From assembly GCA_964344135.1 (NCBI GenBank), contig CAYFMF010000034.1, positions 1-16,980 of the forward strand: DNA of 16,980 nt, read 5' to 3'. The position numbers and the translations under genes were made by a program. Positions 1 through 6,771 of the stretch are shown piece by piece; the first letter of the stretch is position 1, and every line of letters starts with the position of its first letter. Below the pieces are notes generated by a model, which saw only the letters and a program-made list of their open reading frames with translations, searched no databases and was not told the DNA's origin. Origin of the DNA: Thiopontia sp964344135 (GTDB lineage Bacteria; Pseudomonadota; Gammaproteobacteria; GCF-002020875).

Positions 1-114
1 TGGTATGGGTTATTGGTTTGCTGCCCATCCTCTGGTGTTATTGAGAGGATCTCCTATGCTGGGCGTGAGCGGGGCACGTCCCAGGTGGGGTATCAAACAA
101 CAACTGGAGGAGTG
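1..114 (+). promoter_or_regulatory. Leader of the rubrerythrin remnant with two hairpins
   Basis: No gene is visible here. Two inverted repeats stand out. The first has perfect 7-bp arms (ATCCTCT at 27-33 and AGAGGAT at 44-50) around a 10-base loop. The second is a GC-rich stem at 59-67 and 75-84, nine pairs with one bulged T at 79 and a 7-base loop. Neither is followed by a T-run, so they do not look like intrinsic terminators of a gene left of the window. A purine-rich ribosome-binding site (GGAGG, 106-110) precedes the GTG start at 115. TATGCT at 55-60 could be a -10 box, but I find no matching -35. A regulatory role is inference only. Confidence 0.3.
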
Positions 115-545
115 GTGACAAAACTGGAGGGCTCAAGAACCGAGCAGAACCTTATCAAGGCGTTTAGCGGGGAGTCGGCCACCCATATCTGCTACCTCTT
201 CTTTGCATCCATAGCGGATATCGAGGGGCTGACCGAGGTGGCCACCCTGTTCCCTCCCTTGCCGAGGGAGAGTATGGCCACGCCAGCGGCCACCTGAGGT
301 ACCTGATGGAGATCGGTGACCCCAACACCGGGAAGCCTCTGGGGACAACCCTGCTGAACCTGGCCGCCTCGGTCCATGGCGAGAAGAGTGAACAGGAGGA
401 GATGTATCCCGAGATGGCCTCGATTGCCCGGGAAGAGGGGTTTGCGGAGATCGCCAAGTGGTTCAACGCACTGGGCATGTCCAAACGCCAGCACCAGAAA
501 CGGCTGCCGGAGATTCTGGTTCAGCTGGATGGGGAGGAGCTGTAA
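115..545 (+). pseudogene. Rubrerythrin (ferritin-like diiron protein), frameshifted
   Basis: Rubrerythrins without a rubredoxin tail are cytoplasmic diiron proteins of about 140 residues that reduce peroxide. The first frame (GTG 115 to TGA 297) carries the typical SRTEQNLIKAFSGES opening and the ADIEGLTEVA helix up to about 252. The family sequence then resumes in another frame with EGEYGHASGH, MEIGDPNTGKP and REEGFAEIAKWF, ending at TAA 543-545. A single missing base near 252-255 explains the shift, because restoring it gives the usual LF-x-SLAEGEYGH reading. Two further lesions argue against a sequencing error alone. The first-helix segment that is normally QARNRY reads ATHICY, and the Glu of the last Glu-x-x-His iron-binding motif is Lys (KRQH). 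The start is chosen from the GGAGG at 106-110; GTG 112 is an alternative. The 3' end overlaps the convergent GGDEF-EAL gene by 25 bp. Confidence 0.8.
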
Positions 546-2998
546 CCCGACTCCTCACCAATGGGGCAGGGTCTTGCGAACAGGTACCCCTGCCCATAAT
601 CCACCCCCATCTGAGCGATCCGCTGCAGGATCTCTTCCGATGAGACATGCTCCGCAATCGTCTTGATATCCAGCTGGTGAGCAATCTCATTGATGGTCTG
701 CACGATAATCCGGTCCTCCTCGGCATGGACCACACCCTCAACAAATGATCCATCAATCTTCACGAAGTCCAGTGACAACTGTTTCAGGTAGGTGAACGAA
801 GAGATGCCCGTTCCAAAGTCATCCAGCGCAAAGCGACACCCCACGCCTTGGAGCATGTTGATTGCCTGGGTTGCCTGGATGAGATTGGACAGAAGGGTCC
901 TCTCGGTAATCTCAAAACAGAGCCTCTCCGGTTCTATCCCGAATTGCTCGATCCAGTCGATGGCATCCGCAAGGAACTCCCTGCTGGAGAGGGTCTCTGC
1001 CGAGATATTGATGGAGATGAACTCCATCCCCTCAATCTGCCTGCGATGGCTACTTATCCAGCGCAGTGTATTATTGAAGACCCACCGGTCGAGAGCGGAA
1101 ATCAGGCCGTACCGTTCAGCGATCTGCATGAAATTATCGAGAGAGCGCACCCCCTCGTCCCCGGGCAGTCGCACCAGCACCTCGGCAGCGGTCCATGGGC
1201 TGGGAGAGTCTGCCGGAAGGGAGGTGATCTTCTGCCAGTAGAGGGTTAGTGTGTCATTATCTATCGCCTGCTGGATACGACGAACCATCTCCGGCTCCTC
1301 GGGCAGGCTGCCGGACTCTTCGGCAAGTCCGCTGTGGAAGAAGAGGTGACTGCCGCGGCATCTCTCCTTGGCATGGTACATCGCAATATTGGAACGGCGT
1401 ATCAGGCCACCCAATTGATAGCCATCCTCCGGATAGCAGCTGATACCAATGGTGAGGCCAACATGGAGCAAGAGATAGTTGATCCGGTATGGGGCAGAGA
1501 CCGCAGCGACAAGCTTGTTGGCCACTTTCGAGACCCCCTCATTGCTCCCGCAATCATCCAGTAGAACCACAAACTCATCGCCACCCCAGCGGGAGAGCAG
1601 ATCCGATTCACGGATACCCTTCTGCAGCCTCTCGGCAACCATGCAGAGCAGCCGGTCCCCAGTCTGATGTCCATGGAGATCATTGACCTGTTTGAAGCCA
1701 TCCAGATCCAGAAACAGCAGACAGAGACGGTAGCCGTTTCTGGATGCACGCTTGAGCAGCTGCCCGCCCACCTCCTCCAGCAGAACTTGATTGGGAACCC
1801 CGGTCAGTGGGTCATGTGTCGCCCTGTTGTGGACAGCCACCTTCTCCTGCTCGGCCGTTTCCCGAGCCAGCCGCTCACGCCCCTCTCTCTCCTCAAGGGC
1901 TCTGCTGTTGAGAAAGAAATAACCCATAACCACTGTCCCGACAAGGGTCAGGGCTGCCACCACGATCCAGAAGATTCTCTCTATCCCGATAATCCCCCGA
2001 TAACCCTCCTCATGATCGATCTCGGAGATGATCCCGACCTCCAGCTCATCGATCCAGCGCCACGCCCCAACCACCCCAACCCCCCTGTAGTCTCGATAGG
2101 GGGAGGTGACATGGTCGCCATCCTCCCCCCTGGTGACCTGAGACGCTGCATGGGTGAACGGTACGCTCTCGCCGCTATCCGCTGACGGTGGGAGCTCTAT
2201 CCTGACTCCAATCAGGCTGCCTCTCTCGGGCGCAGCCAGCCCCAGCACTTTCATTTGATCCAGAAAACGGCTGTCGCTGACCAGGATCCCGTTCCGGTCC
2301 ACCAGATAGGTCTCGGCTGATTGGTTGTACCTCGCCATCGAGAGTATCTCCGTCCACCCCCGATAGGGGGAGATATGGAAGACCAGGACGGCAACTGCCC
2401 TCCCCTGATGATCCATGACAGGGGAGAGGGCAAACTGGGCCGGGCGGTCGTGCGGCAGATCTCCCGGCCAGAATCCATCACCGAAATCCGGGTAGATCGG
2501 GGGTGTAATGTATCGCTCTCCGGAGAGCGCACGCTTGAGATAGGGCACCATATTCTCTGGCAGTGGGCCATGCCCATTGTGCACCGCGTGGCTCACAATA
2601 CGCTGCATATCCGGGGTGACGACCATAAAGCCATGGTACCCCTCCTCAACAACGGTGGAGTGAAGCAGGTCAATAATGGGCTGGTGGTGCGTATCACCCC
2701 CTGAGCGGTGGTGGGCCGCAATGTGGCCCTCAACCAGGGCAAACAGTCGTGGATCATCCCCCCACATTTTCGCAATATGCTGCTGGTGATGATTCCACTG
2801 GAGCAGGTTGAGGGTGGCAACCTCAACGGTATGGTTAAGTGCCTCACTCAGCTCCATACCCTCATGTTTCACAATGGATGTGACAACCCAATGGCCGAAA
2901 ACAACGGAGAGGAGAAACAGCAGAACGGTGGAGCGGACAACCACCCTGTAGTTTGCCACCTCAACAGCCAGGCCAAAGATGCGGGCCACTCTATTCAT
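521..2998 (-). CDS. Membrane dCache-GGDEF-EAL cyclic-di-GMP turnover protein
   Basis: Predicted inner-membrane protein of 825 residues that makes or degrades cyclic-di-GMP in response to a periplasmic signal. One membrane helix lies at about 22-43 and a second at about 342-363. The roughly 300 residues between them look like a dCache_1 sensor (ETYLVDRNGILVSDSR, then YRDYRGVGVVGAWRW). The cyclase domain has THDPLTGVPN, an intact GGDEF at 472-476 and the RxxD inhibitory site (RESD, 463-466), so an active, product-inhibited cyclase is plausible. The phosphodiesterase domain has EVL instead of EAL (606-608) but keeps EITE (696-699), DDFGTG (726-731), KIDG and GQGYLF. The ATG at 2998 is chosen because GGAG lies 7 bases upstream; an in-frame TTG at 3040 has no such site. 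It is preceded by a candidate promoter at 3084-3111. The signal sensed and the net activity cannot be read from the sequence. Confidence 0.93.
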   Translation of the reverse strand: MNRVARIFGLAVEVANYRVVVRSTVLLFLLSVVFGHWVVTSIVKHEGMELSEALNHTVEVATLNLLQWNHHQQHIAKMWGDDPRLFALVEGHIAAHHRSGGDTHHQPIIDLLHSTVVEEGYHGFMVVTPDMQRIVSHAVHNGHGPLPENMVPYLKRALSGERYITPPIYPDFGDGFWPGDLPHDRPAQFALSPVMDHQGRAVAVLVFHISPYRGWTEILSMARYNQSAETYLVDRNGILVSDSRFLDQMKVLGLAAPERGSLIGVRIELPPSADSGESVPFTHAASQVTRGEDGDHVTSPYRDYRGVGVVGAWRWIDELEVGIISEIDHEEGYRGIIGIERIFWIVVAALTLVGTVVMGYFFLNSRALEEREGRERLARETAEQEKVAVHNRATHDPLTGVPNQVLLEEVGGQLLKRASRNGYRLCLLFLDLDGFKQVNDLHGHQTGDRLLCMVAERLQKGIRESDLLSRWGGDEFVVLLDDCGSNEGVSKVANKLVAAVSAPYRINYLLLHVGLTIGISCYPEDGYQLGGLIRRSNIAMYHAKERCRGSHLFFHSGLAEESGSLPEEPEMVRRIQQAIDNDTLTLYWQKITSLPADSPSPWTAAEVLVRLPGDEGVRSLDNFMQIAERYGLISALDRWVFNNTLRWISSHRRQIEGMEFISINISAETLSSREFLADAIDWIEQFGIEPERLCFEITERTLLSNLIQATQAINMLQGVGCRFALDDFGTGISSFTYLKQLSLDFVKIDGSFVEGVVHAEEDRIIVQTINEIAHQLDIKTIAEHVSSEEILQRIAQMGVDYGQGYLFARPCPIGEESGYSSSPSS

Positions 2999-3083
2999 GC
3001 TTGCTCCAGGCGGATGACGCTCCCCCGCTCCCCATAACAATGGAAGAACAGCACCAGCCGAATAACTCGTGATAGTGGAGTTT

Positions 3084-3111
3084 AGTATAGGGTATTATTG
3101 GGGCCACGCAA
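3084..3111 (-). promoter_or_regulatory. Sigma70-like promoter of the GGDEF-EAL gene
   Basis: On the minus strand, TTGCGT (3106-3111) and TATACT (3084-3089) are separated by 16 bases. Transcription would start near 3077 and leave a leader of about 80 bases before the ATG at 2998. The -10 matches the consensus at five of six positions. I see no cyclic-di-GMP riboswitch motif in the leader. Confidence 0.5.
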
Positions 3112-3130
3112 CCCGACCCATCCCCTCCCT

Positions 3131-4654
3131 TTACCCCTTTGCTCCACGCGCACGATCCAGCCTTCTGTAGGAGAGCGCCTCGGCAAGAGGGTCCATCGTG
3201 ACCTGCCTGCTCTCCGCAAGGTCAGCAATTGTACGTGCAACCCGCAGTATGCGGTGATAGGCCCGTGCAGAGAGGCCCAGTGCCTCAATCGCATCCACCA
3301 GAAAGTCCCGCTCCGGCGCTCCAAGCAGACATGCCTGCTCCAGCTCCTCCCCCTGAAGCTGGCTGTTTGGAACCTGCTGACGCGCAAGCTGCCTGTTGCG
3401 CGCCTGTTCGACCCGTAGCCGGACCTGCTCACTATCCTCAACCCCATCCTCGCCGGGCTCGGTCAGGATCCTGGAGGAGGGGCGTACAACCTCTATCTGC
3501 AGGTCGATCCGGTCCAGCAGTGGTCCCGATACCCTTCCCCTGTAGCGCTGAATCTGGTCAGGGGTGCAGTGACATCTGCCGGAGCTCTCTCCCAGATAGC
3601 CACAGGGGCATGGATTCATTGCCGTGACCAGCTGGAACCGGGCGGGAAACTCCACCTGGGCCGTGGCACGGGAGATGGTAATCCTCCCCGACTCCATCGG
3701 TTCACGCAGCACCTCCAGCACATGGCGGCTGAACTCCGGAAGCTCATCCAGGAAGAGTACCCCATGGTGAGAGAGTGAGACCTCCCCCGGGCGGGGGTTG
3801 GAGCCACCACCCACCAGGGCAATCGCAGAGGCGGTATGGTGGGGGGCACGAAAGGGGCGAATGCCCCATTGCGACGACTCGAAGCGGGGGCTGCTGATGG
3901 AGTAGATGGCCGCAGACTCGAGGGACTCCTGCTCGCTCATCCTGGGCAATATTCCCGGCATGGTCGAGGCCAGCAGTGTCTTCCCTGTGCCCGGTGGCCC
4001 CACCATCAACAGATTGTGTCCACCTGCAGCGGCGATCTCCAGCGCCCTTTTGGCCAGATGCTGGCCACGCACCTGTGAGAGGTTGGGGAGGGGGCGCTGC
4101 TCCCTCGCTGTCGTCTCTATCGGTGGGGCATCGGGCAGGGGTGCCTCGCCAGAGAGAAAGGCGACCACCTCCCGCAGCCCCTCTGCATGGTAGACATTGA
4201 GCCCGGAGAGGTGGGCGGCCTCCTCGCCATTCTCTGCGGGCAGCACCAGGCTTCGCCCCGCATCTCGTGCCCCGAGCGCCGACGGCAACACCCCCCTGAC
4301 CTTGCGGATGGAGCCATCAAGCGCCAGCTCGCCTATAAACTCGAACTCATCAAGTCTCTCTGCCGCAAGCTGTCCGGAGGCGGCCAGTATCCCCAACGCA
4401 ATGGGAAGGTCGAGGCGCGCGCCGGACTTTGGAAGATCCGCAGGCGCAAGGTTGACCGTCACTCGACGCTGAGGAATCCTGAATCCCGAGCTGACGAGTG
4501 CACCCCGCACCCGATCCTTCGCCTCACGCAGCGCCGCCTCTGGCAGGCCGATAATGGAGATCCCGGGCAGTCCGTTGCTCAACAGCACCTCAACGACCAC
4601 CTCCGGCGCCTCGATACCGGAGAGTGCACGGCTGTTTACGGCAGACAGTGTCAC
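3131..4654 (-). CDS. comM: ComM/YifB family AAA+ branch-migration helicase
   Basis: ComM (507 residues here, close to the family's usual length) is a hexameric AAA+ motor related to magnesium chelatase. It extends heteroduplex DNA by branch migration during natural transformation. The N-terminal ChlI-like domain is present (SRALSGIEAPEV, GLPGISIIGLPE, NLAPADLPKSG). It is followed by Walker A GPPGTGKT at 219-226, Walker B VLFLDELPEF at 299-308 and paired CxC motifs at Cys349/351 and Cys361/363. The LLDRIDLQIEV stretch and a C-terminal helical domain follow. Translation starts at a GTG (4652-4654) with GGGGAGGA just upstream. The gene is divergent from fetAB across 53 bp. No other competence gene is in the window, so its presence alone does not show that the organism is transformable. 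Confidence 0.95.
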   Translation of the reverse strand: MTLSAVNSRALSGIEAPEVVVEVLLSNGLPGISIIGLPEAALREAKDRVRGALVSSGFRIPQRRVTVNLAPADLPKSGARLDLPIALGILAASGQLAAERLDEFEFIGELALDGSIRKVRGVLPSALGARDAGRSLVLPAENGEEAAHLSGLNVYHAEGLREVVAFLSGEAPLPDAPPIETTAREQRPLPNLSQVRGQHLAKRALEIAAAGGHNLLMVGPPGTGKTLLASTMPGILPRMSEQESLESAAIYSISSPRFESSQWGIRPFRAPHHTASAIALVGGGSNPRPGEVSLSHHGVLFLDELPEFSRHVLEVLREPMESGRITISRATAQVEFPARFQLVTAMNPCPCGYLGESSGRCHCTPDQIQRYRGRVSGPLLDRIDLQIEVVRPSSRILTEPGEDGVEDSEQVRLRVEQARNRQLARQQVPNSQLQGEELEQACLLGAPERDFLVDAIEALGLSARAYHRILRVARTIADLAESRQVTMDPLAEALSYRRLDRARGAKG

Positions 4655-4667
4655 TCGGTCCTCCCCA

Positions 4668-4680
4668 GAAATGATATTTC
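4668..4680. promoter_or_regulatory. Palindrome in the comM/fetA divergent spacer
   Basis: GAAAT-GAT-ATTTC is a perfect inverted repeat with 5-bp arms, located between the divergent comM and fetA starts. Aligned to the 19-bp Fur consensus it matches about 10 positions, which is too few to call a Fur box. It could be an operator for either gene or chance. Confidence 0.25.
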
Positions 4681-4707
4681 AAACCATCGTCGCGGGATCG
4701 GTTTACA

Positions 4708-5361
4708 ATGATACCCATGCCAAGGCTTGTGCTGAGACAGGTGGTGACCCACCATGTGGGTCCCATTGACCTGACCGTGGAGGCGGGTCACTGCATAGGG
4801 CTGCATGGCCCATCCGGTAGCGGAAAGACACTTCTGTTGCGCGCCGTTGCGGATCTCGACCCCCATAAGGGAGAGATTACACTCTCTGAGATGTCACAAA
4901 ATGAAATATATCCGCCCCTCTGGAGGCGGCGTGTCGCCTACTTTGCAACAGAGAGTCAGTGGTGGGGGGAGCGGGTTGGCGACCACTTTGTTGCAGCGGG
5001 GGAGCGTTGTGGCGAAGGCGGCGCGGATGAGGCTGCGCTCCCGCTCGCTCCCTGGCTGGAGCAGTGCGGATTTGAGGGGGATGCAGTGAACTGGTCCGTT
5101 GACCGCCTCTCCAGCGGAGAGAAGCAGCGCCTGGCCATTGTGCGCCATCTGATACTGAGACCCTCGGTTCTGCTGCTGGATGAACCGACCTCCAGCCTCG
5201 ATCAGAAAAACACCCTGCTGTGTGAACAGATGTTACAGAGGTACCAGCAACAGCAGGGGGCGGTTCTGATCTGGGTCAGCCACGACATGGAGCAGCTGCA
5301 GCGTGTCTGCAGCAGGCAGCTCCAGATGGTGGGCGGGAGAGTCGTGGAGAGTGGGCAGTGA
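4708..5361 (+). CDS. fetA: FetA, ATP-binding subunit of an iron exporter
   Basis: ABC-type ATPase of 217 residues, close to the length of E. coli FetA (YbbL). It powers the FetAB exporter, which lowers cytoplasmic iron and helps resist oxidative stress. Visible motifs are Walker A GPSGSGKT (34-41), signature LSSGEKQR (134-141), Walker B VLLLDEP (154-160), the D-loop SSLD and the switch histidine in SHD (191-193). The assignment as FetA rather than a generic ABC ATPase rests on the neighbour: fetB begins inside this gene's stop codon (GTGA, four-base overlap), which implies translational coupling. ATG 4708 has GGGAT about 9 bases upstream; ATG 4717 is an alternative start. Confidence 0.88.
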   Translation: MIPMPRLVLRQVVTHHVGPIDLTVEAGHCIGLHGPSGSGKTLLLRAVADLDPHKGEITLSEMSQNEIYPPLWRRRVAYFATESQWWGERVGDHFVAAGERCGEGGADEAALPLAPWLEQCGFEGDAVNWSVDRLSSGEKQRLAIVRHLILRPSVLLLDEPTSSLDQKNTLLCEQMLQRYQQQQGAVLIWVSHDMEQLQRVCSRQLQMVGGRVVESGQ

Positions 5362-6179
5362 GCGCTGAGACACCCGATGCACTTGTCCAGCTCACCACCC
5401 TGGATCTGCTTCTGGCGGCTCTTCTGATTCTGCTGGTTGCCTTTTTCTCACTGAGAAGAGGGATCAATCTGGAGAAGAAAATTGTCATCGCCTCGCTGCG
5501 TTCCGTTCTTCAGCTGCTGTTCGTTGGAGCGGTTCTGCAGACGCTGTTTGACCACAGCAACCTGCTCTGGGTCACCCTGATGTCACTGATTATGGTGCTG
5601 CTCGCCGGCAGGGAGATTCATGCCAGACAGGAGCGGAGACTCTCCGGTGGCTGGGGTTTTATGACCGGAACCGTTGCAATGTTCCTCTCCTCAATGGTGA
5701 CCGCACTGTTTGCACTGCTGATCATTATTGAGCATGACCCCTGGTACCACCCACAGTATGCCATTCCACTGCTGGGGATGCTGCTGGGAAATACCATGAA
5801 TGGCATCTCGCTGGGGATGGATCGACTGACCAGCAGTGTATGGCAGCAACGCAGGGTACTGGAGGCACAACTGGCGATGGGGAGCGGTGCCGATCAGGCC
5901 ATTCGCAGGCTGCGGGACGAGGCGATCCGTACCGGAATGATCCCCATTCTGAATGCGATGGCCGCTGCCGGGGTCATCAGCCTTCCCGGAATGATGACCG
6001 GACAGATCCTCTCCGGAACCCCCCCCATTGAGGCGGTAAAATACCAGATTCTCATCCTTTTTCTCATTGCAGGCGGCACGGGACTGGGTGTCATGGCCGC
6101 CATTTCTGTCTCATCGAGGCGCTTTTTTGACACAAGAGAGCGTCTCAGAATAGAGAGAATCAGACACTCGCCACAATGA
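5358..6179 (+). CDS. fetB: FetB (UPF0014 family), permease subunit of an iron exporter
   Basis: Polytopic inner-membrane protein of 273 residues; E. coli FetB (YbbM) is slightly shorter. Hydrophobic stretches appear at about 14-32, 43-64, 68-85, 99-122, 133-152, 195-212 and 227-251. The UPF0014 hallmarks are clear: SLRSVLQLLFVGAVL near the N-terminus, GMLLGNTMNGISLGMDR in the middle, and IPILNAMAAAGVISLPGMMTGQILSG with the cytoplasmic coupling region before it. It starts at GTG 5358 and overlaps the fetA stop by four bases. It ends 18 bp before the stop of the convergent SPOR gene, with no clear intrinsic terminator between them. Confidence 0.92.
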   Translation: MSAETPDALVQLTTLDLLLAALLILLVAFFSLRRGINLEKKIVIASLRSVLQLLFVGAVLQTLFDHSNLLWVTLMSLIMVLLAGREIHARQERRLSGGWGFMTGTVAMFLSSMVTALFALLIIIEHDPWYHPQYAIPLLGMLLGNTMNGISLGMDRLTSSVWQQRRVLEAQLAMGSGADQAIRRLRDEAIRTGMIPILNAMAAAGVISLPGMMTGQILSGTPPIEAVKYQILILFLIAGGTGLGVMAAISVSSRRFFDTRERLRIERIRHSPQ

Positions 6180-6197
6180 AATCAGTCGGTTACTGGT

Positions 6198-6767
6198 TTA
6201 CGGCCCTCTTCCGCGGGATTTTGCCATCGATTTCTTGAGAATAGAGGTGTACCCCTCGCGCCTGAGCCGCTCCTGCTCATGGTCAGCACTGGAGTAGCTC
6301 TGGAACGGTCCGACATTGACCCTGTAGTGCACCCCCTTTGCGGTCTTGACCGTCTCGATCTGCACATTCTCAACCCCCATCAGGAGTAGCTTCGCCTTGT
6401 GGCGATCGGCATTTTCCAGGCGGCTGAACGCACCAAGCTGGATCAGATAGTCTCCACTGGGGGCTGGAGGGGCCGCGTTGGGGCGCTGCTCCCTCTCCCT
6501 TGTTGTGGATTCCACACCACCCTTCTCCCCTGCGCCCTGGTACTCCTGCTCCGGAAGCAGGGAGAAAAAATCAAAGTCAAACTGGTGCGCATCGGGATCA
6601 GCCACCTCTTTTCCTGCAACCCCGCCGTCGACATGCGTCCCGGAGGGGCGCTCTGTACCCCGCTCGGCAGGGCCCTTCAGCCAGTAGAGGTAGGCTGAAA
6701 ACAGTCCGACAGCAGCCACCGCCAGCCATATCATCGCGAAGCCTGAGACATTTCCGCGACTGGCCAT
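6198..6767 (-). CDS. SPOR-domain membrane protein (FtsN-like) downstream of argS
   Basis: Bitopic inner-membrane protein of 189 residues. One helix lies at about 9-30, followed by a low-complexity periplasmic linker and a C-terminal SPOR domain at about 104-179 (GDYLIQLGAFSRLENADRHK, then HYRVNVGPFQSYSSAD). SPOR domains bind peptidoglycan stripped of stem peptides and so gather at the division septum. A short aromatic-acidic segment, FDFDFFSLLPEQE (62-74), resembles the F-Y-LLPE motif of many SPOR proteins encoded beside argS. The ATG at 6767 lies four bases after the argS stop, so it is probably translated from the same message. I do not call it FtsN, because small SPOR proteins of this size have several roles. 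Confidence 0.85.
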   Translation of the reverse strand: MASRGNVSGFAMIWLAVAAVGLFSAYLYWLKGPAERGTERPSGTHVDGGVAGKEVADPDAHQFDFDFFSLLPEQEYQGAGEKGGVESTTREREQRPNAAPPAPSGDYLIQLGAFSRLENADRHKAKLLLMGVENVQIETVKTAKGVHYRVNVGPFQSYSSADHEQERLRREGYTSILKKSMAKSRGRGP

Positions 6768-6771
6768 GTGG

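Noticed and set aside
564..595. GGGCAGGG/CCCTGCCC hairpin just past the rubrerythrin stop as a terminator
   Set aside because: It lies within the coding end of the convergent GGDEF-EAL gene, has a 16-base loop and no T-run on either strand.
2995..3039. 14-codon upstream reading frame ending across the GGDEF-EAL start
   Set aside because: It has no ribosome-binding site and its overlap with the ATG is easily chance.
2999..3040. Upstream TTG start adding 14 residues to the GGDEF-EAL protein
   Set aside because: No ribosome-binding site precedes the TTG, while GGAG lies 7 bases before the ATG at 2998 and the extension looks unlike an N-terminus.
3000..3083. Cyclic-di-GMP riboswitch in the GGDEF-EAL leader
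   Set aside because: The leader is only about 80 bases and shows none of the conserved GEMM sequence blocks.
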